A stretch of 64,000 nt of DNA from Pogona vitticeps. Taxonomy: Eukaryota > Chordata > Lepidosauria > Squamata > Agamidae. The stretch spans positions 18,163,501 through 18,227,500 of the forward strand of contig NC_135789.1 of NCBI RefSeq assembly GCF_051106095.1, read 5' to 3'. The notes beneath the pieces are model-generated. The model ran no database searches and was not told the origin of the DNA. It worked only from the letters and a program-made list of their open reading frames with translations. A program made the translations under genes and the position numbers. Shown piece by piece: positions 1 to 13,600 of this stretch (positions are counted from its first letter, which is position 1; each line of letters begins with the position of its first letter).

Positions 1-681
1 TGAGTTTTTTCCCCAGCGCTTTGAGTGCAGATGATGGGCCTTAAATGGGAAGCCTTTTTCTGTGCAAAACAAGAATATTTCTGCTGAGCTACAAAACACC
101 ATTTTCTGAGAATACACTTTATATCCTCATGGTTATAAATAATATATATATATAGTAGTAGTGGCTGAAGACTGAACCCTGGAGACATGGGAAGGGAGCC
201 TCCCATTCTCAGCAAGGGTGGTGCATCCACTCTGTGTTTTGCTCCGAACTTTAAAAGTGCCGAATTTATGGGGAGCCAGTGGATCAAGGAGTTGGACAGT
301 GCTTGTAGACACTCCGTAACCAGAACTAAGACATCAGAGGTGGTGCTTCCTGTGCAACTGAACTTTTCCCAGCAGGTGGCTCTGTTTGACAAGGGAAAAA
401 AAACCTGGAAGCAAAGAGAAGGTGGCAGGATGATGAGAGGGGCAGGGAATGATGATGGGCAAAGGTGCCTCCACGCCTGAAAGCAAAGCCAGGAAAAGGG
501 GACCAACCAGAGGGAAGATGGCGCCAAGCCAAGGGAGCAAACCTGTCACCGAGATCCCCCCCCCCCCCGGTTTCATCCTTCCCGGTCGAGGAAGAGACTT
601 TTGTTAAATCAGGACTTGAGTCCTGGGATGCCGGCCTTCTGCCTTTCTAAAGTTTCGTTTTTATGCTTAAATTCCTTAGTG

Positions 682-817
682 CAGTGGTCTCCAACATTGA
701 GCCTCCAGATGTTCTTGGACTTCAACTCCCAGAAATCCTGGCCAGCAGAGGTGGTGGTGAGGGCTTCTGGGAGTTGTATTCCAAGAACATCTGGAGGCCC
801 AAGGTTTGAGACCACTG
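682..817. repeat. Palindromic hAT-like non-autonomous element
   Basis: The element begins CAGTGGTCTCCAAC and ends with the inverted complement (GTTTGAGACCACTG). Its two halves are near mirror complements around AACTCCCAGAA / TTCTGGGAGTT. It is flanked on both sides by CTTAGTG (675-681 and 818-824), a perfect 7-base match that fits the 8-bp duplications of hAT transposons. Related copies in this window lie near 3798, 21310 and 52425. It carries no coding capacity. Confidence 0.75.
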
Positions 818-841
818 CTTAGTGGATTCTTTGTTAGACAT

Positions 842-1000
842 TCTCAGAATGGCAAAGCTGGAAGGGATCCCTAAAGATCATCCAGTCCAGCTCCTGTCAA
901 GGAGGCCTGGTGGGGGATTTGAACTCCCAACCTTGGGCTCCCTGATTGGGCCACCTTGACAGGGACTGAACTTGGGGGTCCCTTCCAGCTCTGCCATTCT

Positions 1001-1002
<2 letters not shown>
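842..1002. repeat. tRNA-derived SINE, two tails in opposite orientation
   Basis: The left half is a - strand copy with the B-box-like GTTCAAATCC (read on the - strand) and a body matching CTGGACTGGATGATC. The right half repeats the same 3' tail in + orientation (GGGTCCCTTCCAGCTCTGCC) and runs into an ATC array. The two tails therefore face away from each other, like a head-to-head pair or a rearranged dimer. Other copies of the family lie near 2905, 8285, 23915, 37585 and 55674. Confidence 0.65.

Positions 1003-1061
<59 letters not shown>
1001..1061 (+). repeat. (ATC)n microsatellite, about 60 bp
   Basis: About 20 uninterrupted ATC/TCA units follow the SINE tail and precede the 3' end of a minus-strand LINE remnant. 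Open frames of poly-Met or poly-Asp across it are artefacts. Confidence 0.95.
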
Positions 1062-1062
<1 letters not shown>

Positions 1063-1069
1063 TCCACAC

Positions 1070-1510
1070 TGCCAGGCGCAGTCAATCAAAATTATTAAAA
1101 CATTGACTGGAAGTACATAACAGAAACGAGTTTTTACTAAAAACCTAAGTACCTGTGCAATATCGGCTCAGGAGCCCGGCTGTTCCTCCTATTGCCGTTT
1201 CTCATAGCCCTGAGGGTGTGATTTCTGAGATCTGCAGCTGCTTATAGCACTGTGTGAAATTTCTGGAGGTTGTTCCCAAAGCCCCGATGACGACGGGGCC
1301 CCTGAAGTAGGTTTCATCCACCAGTGAGATGTTTCGATGGCCAGGTCTCTGTCCTTTGATGGTTTTCCTAATTTTTTATTTTCAACTCAAGCATCCCCCG
1401 GAATGGCAACATCAACGATCCATACATTTCTTTGTTCTGTCGCTACTATGTCTGGTGTGTTCTGCTATCGCTTTGAATCCTGTGCGGTTGTTGTTGTTGT
1501 TGTTAGTCGT
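1070..1510 (-). mobile_element. R4/Dong-like LINE 3' remnant
   Basis: Read on the - strand, a short stretch translates to [11 protein letters not shown], followed by decayed sequence similar to K..KYQDLAIE, then [10 protein letters not shown] and IS.. blocks. This resembles the C-terminal restriction-like endonuclease region of R4-clade LINEs as I remember them. The 3' end abuts the ATC array. Several frame breaks and stops show that it is dead. A piece of the same 3' untranslated end (CAATCAATCAAAATTAT) recurs near 8478. Confidence 0.5.
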
Positions 1511-1734
1511 TGCCATCTTTCCGCAGACCAGTCGGCCATTCCTGCCCTGCTCCCGACCCTCCTCGTTTGGCCCACTTCTGTGGCAGGACAAGGCCCTGCC
1601 TGCTCCTTCCTCCTCGTTTTTTTTCCCCTTCTTCTGGGAACTCAGGGAATGGGAGAAGTTGTCCTTTTTTATACCCAGAGGAGAGGGAGAGCCTTCAAAA
1701 TCCCACCCCGGGCTTCTCTCTCTCTCTCTTGCAG

Positions 1735-4573
<2,839 letters not shown>

Positions 4574-4704
4574 AGGACGAGCAGTTATTCCCGGCTTCGG
4601 CTTCCCTGTTTGCTCCTGCTTTGTCCTTCTGAGAGATCCCTGTGTGGTTGACCCCCCAGGCCAACCACGCTAGCGTGACCCGGGCCTTCCGATTTATGCA
4701 GACA

Positions 4705-4710
4705 AATAAA
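4705..4710 (+). terminator. Poly(A) signal AATAAA of protease 1
   Basis: AATAAA lies 132 bases after the stop codon of the first protease and is the first such hexamer downstream. It gives a short 3' UTR, usual for granzyme-type genes. Confidence 0.7.
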
Positions 4711-4769
4711 TGGCATGTCTATCATCAAGCATCAAGTCAATCATCATCCTTCGTCTTCCTTCCTCACCT

Positions 4770-4866
<97 letters not shown>
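4770..4866 (+). repeat. (ATT)n microsatellite, about 95 bp
   Basis: An uninterrupted TTA/ATT array lies just downstream of the protease 1 poly(A) signal. Poly-Tyr and poly-Leu frames through it are artefacts. Confidence 0.97.
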
Positions 4867-4867
<1 letters not shown>

Positions 4868-5654
4868 TTCAAACGAAGTCCCTAAGGTGGAAATCTATCC
4901 ATACGCCCCGGGGTGGTGGTGGTGGAAGCTGCCATTGAGCACCACAGGGTCTCCTTGTGAGTAAACAGGAGCAGGGGTGCGCTCAGAGCCAAAGGTATGC
5001 CCAAGCTAAGCACCTTCTTCATATGGAGGTCAGGGAAATGGTACTTCTGGTTGTTTGAAGTCAATGTTGGGCAAAAGCTTCCTGGCGGGAAGCTTTTAAT
5101 TCAGGAATAAAGCAGGCCCCCTCCCAAGGCTAGGTCGGCCTAGCTTCCTGCCCTGAAAGGAATCTCCCAGGTGGCACTGGGGCAGGAACAGGAAGTTTGG
5201 CAGAGCTAGGCCTGGCTCGCCTTCCTGTTGAGGCCTTTCTCCCGGGTGAGCCACACGGAGACGCCTGTCGAGTGCATCTCCGACAGCTAGAATTCAGAGA
5301 ATGAGGAATTACGGGATTTGTAGAGGTTCAAAAAATCCCATCCCTCTGGGCGAGACACACAACCCGAATGTGTTCTGCAACACACTCTTCTCCCAGTGAT
5401 CATCTTGTGACCACAACATGGCAGAAATTGGGAAGATCAAAAACTGGTTGAACCACGTGATATTCCTCCTCCACCATTTAAAGTGTCCACACTTCCCCTT
5501 CTGTATCTATAAATATAACTAAAAAGTTACAAATATATTGCAAAAGCAGAGAAGTTATCCTTTGCTAAATGACAGACTGTTGTAGCTTTCATTGTGTGTG
5601 TGTGGCGGGGAACGATACTATGATAGCAAGCCTTAGTATAAGGGCTTAGTTATA

Positions 5655-5885
5655 TCTTGTTGGCCAGCTAGCTCTGTGATTTAGGTCTCTGGCTTCAGAG
5701 CCAGAGGTTCAGAGTTCAAATCCCTCACTGTGCATCCCAGAAGAGCCAGCCTGGGTAGCTTTGGGCGAGCTGCGCAGTCCTAGATAAAGGAAAGGGAAAA
5801 CCCATTTCTGAGTCTTCTCTACCTAGAAAATCCTGGGAAGAGTCGCCATAAGTCAGAATGGATACAGAGAAGTGGATTGACTCAA
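5655..5885 (+). repeat. tRNA-derived SINE with a GTCGCCATAAGTC tail
   Basis: The tRNA-like head (TTAGGTCTCTGGC and GAGTTCAAATCCCTCACTG) is followed by a MIR-like GGGTAGCTTTGGGCGAGC core. A tail reading CTACCTAGAAAATCCTGGGA and GTCGCCATAAGTCAGAATGG closes it. The head resembles the SINEs near 8285, but the tail is different and is shared with 8884-9030. Confidence 0.6.
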
Positions 5886-7194
5886 TGATTATTTGGACCT
5901 GGATTTCTCACCTTCTGGCCCCAAAGCTCTAACCATTAAGCAACACCACCTTCCTTGACCCAGCACATGGTTCCTCTCCCGTAAGCATCTCCTTCCCACC
6001 TCCATCCTCTAAACAGACCTGGAGGGTTGGTCAATCGGTCGTTTCTGTCGACCGTTGGTGGTCCAGCGTCTGGTGCGGAAAAGCAAAAATAGAGGCTGAT
6101 AAGAGCCAACAGCCAGTGGGCCCATCTTCCGCCTGATCTGGGTGAAGATGTTCTCTCTGAGAACAAAGAAATGCCATCCTCGTTATCTGTTTCGCCCAGC
6201 TGTGATGGGCACCCCCTTCAAAGGCCACCCCCTTTTCTCCCCAGAGATACGGTGTTGGGGGTTGAGGACGACCAGGGCCGTAGGCATGAGATCACAGGCT
6301 TGTCGGAGTTTTGGGAGACCTGAGGTCATTCAAACTGACCCCCTTCCAGCACAAAACCGAATCCCACTTTTGCATACCATGATCCTGGGGGAAGGAACAG
6401 GTGGACTCCATTTGAGATTTCTGAGCTCCGTAATCACAATTTCACCGAAACCGCTTGTCATGTGTTTCCTTTCCTTTCTTTTATGGTAACAACAGCAGAA
6501 ACAAGCTGCATTCCTAAGGCAACGTAGGACGAAATAAAGGGTCTTTGAGGCTATGGAACTCCCTGCCACTGGAATCTGGGCCAGTCCTCTCCTCTCTTTG
6601 GGCAGACACAGACTTTTCCCTTCAAATATTTTTAGCAACCGACAGGCAACTGCAGAAGGGGCTTTTAAGATCCAGAGGGCCATATTTTTTAACTTTTCCA
6701 GTCATCCCAGGCCCTTTTAATTTGTCCCAGTTCTTGGGTGGCCTTACTAAGCTAGAACCTGATTAAAAAGGTTTCAGCCAGAGCTGGCCCAGTGACTGTG
6801 ATTCACCGAGGTTTTCCTTTGTCTGCTTTTAGGAACCAGGTGGCAATTCAAGGTAGAAATACCGTCTTTGCCAGAGAAAAACATGGACCATCTAACTGGC
6901 GAGATGGATAAATAACTCAGCTTAGACTAGAACACTTTTTTTAAAATGTGAATTATTACATTTATGGGTCAGAAAACATAACACTTTGACGGTACAGAGG
7001 AATGATCTGACCTGGCCTGGAAACGAATGGATATTACCAAATAAATCCAGACAGATCAATAGTAAATCAAGGTTTATATAAATCTCATGAAACCAACCTG
7101 GTTCTGCGCTGTCAAATCGGAAGCTCCTTAGAGCCACCCTAATATTGCTCTCCAGGTGAGATATTTAAGGAGTAGCTTTACTGGCTCTAGGGAA

Positions 7195-7270
7195 TTTCTA
7201 TGGCTCGGTGGGGATTCGAACCCAGGCCTTTGGAGTTCTAGTTCGTTGCTCTCCCCGCTGTGCCGCACCG
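7195..7270 (-). repeat. tRNA-like SINE head
   Basis: On the - strand the sequence has a B box (GGGTTCGAATCCCCACC) and an A-box-like stretch upstream (CACAGCGGGGAGAGC). It lacks a foldable tRNA acceptor stem, so I call it a SINE relic rather than a tRNA gene. Confidence 0.5.
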
Positions 7271-7588
7271 GGGATCCCACTCACCAAGCGGGACTGTTTG
7301 AATAGGAGGTCAAGATTGGTCTCAGGTTCTGCTCTATTCCCACCCCCTTCGCGGTCAAATCCGGACACGCACCCGGCCGGGGATTTGCAGCCCAAGCCAA
7401 ACGAAAGATGACTATCCAGCCAAATTCATGTTTCCGTCTGATGGTTCGTTCGAGGGAGAGATTTTCCACCCGATTGCTCAGAAAAGACAGTGAGAAGTGA
7501 AGATAGGCCACCGTCCGGTAGTCTCATGTGGTAGCCAGATGTTTGTGGCTTCCCACATCGCAGAAGGATGTGCCGAGCGGAACCGGGT

Positions 7589-7595
7589 TATAAAA
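7589..7595 (+). promoter_or_regulatory. TATA box of protease 2
   Basis: TATAAAA lies 59 bases upstream of the start codon. A TSS about 25-30 bases further on would give a 5' UTR of roughly 30-40 bases, which fits a compact granzyme-type promoter. Confidence 0.65.
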
Positions 7596-7653
7596 ACCAC
7601 CAGAAGGGAGATCCTTGGTGCTCATTTTCTCCCCCGGAGGAACCAGTTTCAAG

Positions 7654-10600
7654 ATGGGTCGCCCTTTGGCTCGCCTGCTCTGCCTGATGCTCTCCTTCCC
7701 GTGGATCCAACCTGGTAAGGCGGGTTAGGCTATTTTAAAACAAACACACCCCTTATTATTTGGTTGTTTTGGTATTTAACTGTTTTCGTAGTCCGCCTCT
7801 CTGCGCCAGAGGACTCCGGGTGACTTGCACTGTTGAAAAGGAACAATATACAAACGGGGAAGGGAAGGAAAAGGGTGGGAAAAAGAGAACAGAGCAAAAT
7901 TTCGTGAGCTCGAACTTTGTGGGGCGGGGGCTGCAAAAGGGCATTTATTTGTATTTCTGAGGTTGCAGGGGAGAAGAAAAAGGGCAGGTCCACTCACTCA
8001 TGCCCCAAGAAAGGGCAGGGCTGGCCATTTCGAATCTTTGGGCCCAGCAACCCCTCAGGACAGATTTAGAAAGAATCCCGAATCTTTGGGCTGCAGCAGG
8101 AATTTGCATTTGCAGATTCAAGGAAGACCAACAAAACACTTTTACTTAAGGATTAATTGGAGAAAGCTAATTAAAAGCAACATGTAAAGAGAGCGATATA
8201 GGGTGCCGGAGAATAGAGGTATAGAATGATGGGGCGGGATTTTTAAAGTGAGCGAGATTGTTCATCTGTAGAATGTACTGGTGGAATGATAAGATAGCTC
8301 ACTGGGGTTTCAGTCTCTGGCTGCGGAGCCCAAGGTTGGGAGTTCGAATTCCCCCACTTGTGCCTCCTGGACAGGGGCTGGACTGGATGATCTATAGGGG
8401 TCCCTTTCCAGCATTACAGTTCTAAGATGAGGATGAGGATGATAACGTGGATGAGGATGGGGATTCAAAAACATCAGGCACAATCAATCAAAATTATAAA
8501 AACATTAATCATCGTCATAATTAAAAATACAACAACCATGAAGCTTGAAACTTTTTTAAAAACCAAGATTATTCAATGGCCATTCGCGAGCAGTCGTACT
8601 GGAGAATGGACTTTTTGTCCAGGGATTTACTGTGGTTTCAACGTGTCTACACACCTTATCAGGTATGTTCCTGCGCATTAATGGTGTGCCACGGGGAGGA
8701 AGCCAGCCGCTACCTTCCCTGGGACCCTGCAACTGTAAGTGCGTTGGGGCAGAGACCATTTGCCTCGGCTACTCTGGCACAGTGCTGCTCCCATCAGAGG
8801 TGCTGAAGTTTGTGTAATGATGATTGCACCCGAGAGAGTTTAGGTTATTTCTGCCCCCTACCCCTTGCCTGCAAATGTTGGAACAGGCTGGCTGGGTAGC
8901 TCAGTGAGTTAGGTCCCTGGCTGTGGAGCGAGAGGTTGGGAGTTCAAATCCTCCACTGTCAGACATTACCCTACCTAGAAAACCCTGAAAAAGGTAGCCA
9001 TAATTCAGAATTGACTTGACCGCACATTTACTTAATAAAAACATCCGTCTGTCCTCTCATATCTGGGTTATGTAAGGATCACATAGCCTTTTCTCATTTT
9101 TTTCTGAATAGTTGAAGTTAGTTCATCTAAACGACTTCCAAGAGTTAGGGTGCTTTTGTCAACCATTTAAAGCAAAGGTGCTCCTTTTCCAGCAATATGG
9201 AGATGATATGGACCTCCCTCAGACTTTAAAGGGTGTCCATAAGTCAGAGTTGACTTGATGGTACGCAATTATTCTTGTTTTTAATTTGGGGGAGATGAGA
9301 TTCCTTATGGGTGAGACTTATTTGTAAGCTCCTAGAGGTAGGGACCTAGACATTTTATTTTATTTTTATTATTCCCCACGGGAAAGGGGTCTCAGGGTGG
9401 CTAACAATGCTAAAACGAGTTTTTAAAAAACCCAATAATTTGCAACATAAATAACACATTTAAAACGCAATTAAACTCTGATAATAATGAATACTACTTT
9501 TATTTCACTGTCTCTTGCTTTGGTTTTGCTTTCTGGGGCATCAATGACACCCAAGCTTTGAGACGCACCAGTAGCAGAAAACTTAGAAAAGAGATTTTTG
9601 GGATTTCCTGGTAGGTTTGAAGGGAGAAGACCCCGGGACATGCAATCTACAAAATTCACTTTTCAAGGCTCTCCAGAAACACCGACAGCTGATCCTCTGC
9701 TTATGATCCTTGCAGATCTCCTGCGAAGCCACATTATCGGGGGCCATGAAGCCAAGCCACATTCCCGACCCTATATGGCCATCCTGAAGTCAGACGAAGG
9801 TTACATGTGTGGAGGAACCCTGATAGCTCCGCAGTGGGTCATGACTGCGGCACACTGCATGATGTAAGTTGCACGTGTCAGTCCCCGACTTAAGATCATT
9901 GGGTTTGTTTCTAAGGTACAGGCAAGGCCAGCGTCACCTGTGAACAGGTGAGAGCCACAATCTTGCTACGTAAGTTCTACCTGCAGACCACAAGTGATGT
10001 CACTGGTGGAGGTAATTTTCTGGTAATTATAGCATTCTTTGTTCTGTTACCTCAGCTTGCCTGACTGGTGAATAATTTGTTTGTGTGGAAACCACCGGAC
10101 TGGAGGAGGTTATCTTTACATGCCAAAACTCTCTGCTGCCAGTTGGCATTGACCAGTAGGGACAGATTTTCCAGAATAAAAGACTTCCTCTTTCTGTCCC
10201 AGGGTTCCGAAGACCTCCAGGTGCCTCATGAGTTGGACAATCCACAGGACAGAAGGAGGAAGTCTTTCGTCACCAAAAATCCACCCCAGCTGGTGACATC
10301 ACCACTCTCCTGGAGGTGTACTGTGCGCAGCAGGACTTTGGCCAATGAATGTATAGGTCGGGAGTAGACTCTCGAGGGAATGATTGGATTCCCAGACAAG
10401 CATGGCCAAGTGGCTGCAGGCAGATGGGAGTTGTCATCCCAACGTGAACTGGAAGACTGTATATTCTTTGCCATTGCCATAGATTCTAGGAGCAGGCTGC
10501 TGGTTGAAACCAGCTTTCTCTTACTTACAGCCCTCTGTCATCATTTCCAGGTTGCACCCTGGGAGGAGATGATGGGATCTGTAGCCTGAGACCTTTGCAA

Positions 10601-13600
10601 AGCTTGGGTGGGAAGAATGCTTTGTTGAGCAATGAGATCACAGCCGAAGAAGTATGGGGTTTGTTCCAAAACCCTATGGGAAATGAGACGCTTGTAGGTC
10701 AACCAGAAAGCACTCATGCTGTCCAGAATTCTGAAATTTTGGCCCTCGAGGTAATTTTGGGAGTGGGAAAAAATGTGCTGCTTTCCCTCCAGTGTGGCTG
10801 TGACCAGTGACTCCCAATTTGGGAGACACCCTGAATCCATTCTGGGTTTTGGTTTGAACTTTGACGGAGTTACCGAGTGCTAAACCTCTCCTGGGATAAA
10901 TATTCAGGCAGCTCGGGAAGATTAAAGAGTTGAAAGGGAAACACAGAAGCCCCCACTATTGCATCACCCCTCACGATGCTCCTGGAAAGATGACGGGAAC
11001 GCAGCTAGCGGTGGGTTTGCGATCAGGCCACTACGGCTGCCCGGCATGACCCCCTCCCCCACTCTGTTTGCAGGGAGTACACTGTGGTTTTGGGTGCGCA
11101 CAACGTCTATCACATGGAGAAGTCTCAACAAGTGATCGGCGTTAAGTCCTACCATATGCATCCGGGGTACGACGACAACACCTATGCGAACGACATGCTT
11201 CTCCTGAAGGTTTGTTGCTGTGCTGTGCCGTCGAGTCTTCTGTGGACTTCTGGCGACCCTATGAAGGAGCACTCTCCAAAATGTCCCATTTTCAACCACC
11301 CTGCTCAGCTCTTGCAAAACTAGTCGTGGCTTCCTTTAGAGAGTCCGTCCACCTCACATTAGGTCTTCCTCTTTCCTTCTTGCCCTCAGCCTTTATTTAT
11401 TTATTTATTTATTTTATTTTATTTATTTTTTTATTTTATTTCTATCCCGCCTATCTGGTCATATTAGACCACTCTAGGCGGGATAGAAAGCATAATGGTC
11501 TTTTCCAGAGAACCCTGCCTTGTCACAGGGTGTCGAAAGGAGGACAGCCTCAGCTTCATCATTCTTGCCTCTTGAAGGTAGCGTGTTCTAATTGAGCCTT
11601 GTGCTTTCCCCTCTCTGCTGCATGTGGCCATGGTCACAGAGACCTTTATGGGAACCAGATGAAGCCCACGGCTAAGCCCTGCTCCCGGTTGAGTCAGAAA
11701 CCTCCCCCCCCCAAAAAAAAGTATTTGATGAAATTGGCTGACATAGCTGCTGGTGTTTTTCGGAGACTCCCTCGATAGATCGGCTAGTAGGACTATCGCA
11801 CCTCTCCGCTTTTTGAGCTGTTTCCTTCTCTAGAGTCTTTTGAAGTCAGCTTGTTGAAAGCAGTCAGGTTTGTCAGTTGGCTGTTTGATCCGTTCAACTG
11901 TAAGTATAATTCAACTTTTATTCTTTCTCTTACTCATGTCTCAGAGAGAGTTACTGAGTCCATAAGTGCCAGTTAATCAGATAGGGGTGGGCTAGTTTGG
12001 GGAACTTGAAGCTGATTCTGCTGTGTGAATCCCTGTACTTCCATTGGGCAGCGAGAGGAATTTAACCCGAAAAAATCAAAACTTTGCAACAGCATCTCTC
12101 CTTCCTTCCTTCCTTCCTTCCTTCCTTCCTTCCTTCCTTCCTTCTTTGCAGCTGGACTTTGAGGCATCCCTCAACAAAGACGTCCAGATCATGCCGTTGC
12201 CCAAATCCCGCAGCGACCTCCCGGAGGGCACGCCCTGCAGCATTGCCGGATGGGGCCTGATTGATAAAGACGAGACCACCTCCACGCTGTTCGAGGCCAA
12301 CGTCACCATCTATAACCGAAGGAAATGCAAGGCCTTCTACCCTTACCTGGAGGACGGCATGATCTGTGCCGGCAGCTACAACCAGATGCGGGATACGAGC
12401 CAGGTCAGGATCCCCCGAAACATTGTCAAAAACAAACCAGATTTGTCCTTGGAGGGCCTTTGAGAAATCGACCTTGAGAGGATGATGGTGATTTGCAGAA
12501 TTTAATTTTAGGCTTCTTTTGGAGAAGCAACACACGTATCTGCACGCCATCGATGGAGTGGCTGACCCATGCCTTCCGAAGGCAAACGGCATAACTTCGG
12601 GGGGCGAATTTCTCCCCATTAAGAAATCAATGCAAATATTGTGTACTGAGGTGTGTCTCCTGCCACACCACCACTCGACACTGGTTTCTTTCCCAAACAG
12701 TACACGGTCTGCATTACACTGGCGTAAAGTCCTGATGACATTTTTGTGGGGGGTTTTTTGTTTTGTCTTTGTTTTTTCCTCCCATTACGGGGCTCCGAGA
12801 GGCCAGTCCGGGCTGAACCCTGGTGTCCGATGGCACAAAGGGTGTAACATTGAGGAGCAGATGGACGCAAACCTCTGTAGCCACGACCGATCCGAGTTTT
12901 GTGTGCTAGAACTAACGCCTACGGAGGTTTCTGATCTGGAAGCCCTTAAAAGTTACGCCCTTTGTGGAACTCTGCAAACAGGGTTTCAGCCCTCAGATCT
13001 GGCACATTTCACCTGCTGTGGAAAGGCTCTGGCCTTGGGCGAAGGTTTATTCCCCCCACCAACACCCCCCCCCAAATAATGCAGCCTTTGTGTTATGTTG
13101 TGTTGTTGTGTGCCGTCCAGTTGCCCTCGACTCATGGCGACCCCAGGAATGAGCAGTCTCCAAAATCTCCCGTCCTCCACAGCCTTCTCGACTCTTGCAA
13201 ACTCAAAAGTTGTGGTTTCCTGGAGGGAGTCGGCCCATCTCACATCAGGTCTTCCTCTTTCCCTGCTGGCTTCCGCCTTTCCCGTAGCACCTGTTGTAAA
13301 AAGCAGCTTTAGATGGGAACTGTCCAAAATCCACCCAGGATGGTTTCTTAAAACTTGCTAGTTGTCCATAATAGTTCAGGTATGGGTTTTTCTCACTTGT
13401 GTCAAAATGGAGGGGGCAGCATTAGGGTAACTTGAAAGCAAATGGGGGGCCCCCTTTCCTTCTTGTTTTAAACCTTGGGGGAACTTTGAGGTCCCCCGAG
13501 GTCATCCATCCTCTCCCCTGGATTGCTGTCCTTTCTCCCTAGAGAATCAATTGAGGGTAAGAAGGGGCAATAAGTTTTTCTTCCCAGTAGATGAGACGGC

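Larger units (their letters stand above)
1..1734. other. Left flank, no gene recognised; possible missing exon 1 of protease 1
   Basis: Apart from the repeats listed separately (hAT-like element, SINE pair, ATC array, LINE end), I see no coding exon here. A signal-peptide exon for the first protease would be expected to the left of position 1735, ending in phase 1 before a GT donor. No convincing one is visible. A long frame starting near 1329 runs into exon 2 without a splice site, but its N-terminal part overlaps the R4-like LINE remnant, so I do not accept it as the true start. Confidence 0.6.
4867..7585. other. Spacer between the two proteases, repeats only
   Basis: I see no coding exon. 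The stretch holds a tRNA-derived SINE at about 5655-5885, a minus-strand tRNA-like SINE head at about 7195-7270, and unclassified unique sequence. A short inverted motif (GGCTAGGTCGGCCTAGC) occurs near 5130. Confidence 0.6.

Noticed and set aside
5685-5750. tRNA gene candidates at tRNA-like heads (also near 7195, 8890, 20940)
   Set aside because: Boxes A and B are present, but the acceptor stems do not pair and each is joined to a SINE body.
12540-13079. 186-codon + strand frame in protease 2 intron 4
   Set aside because: No known domain, low-complexity ends, and it lies between two well-supported exons of another gene.
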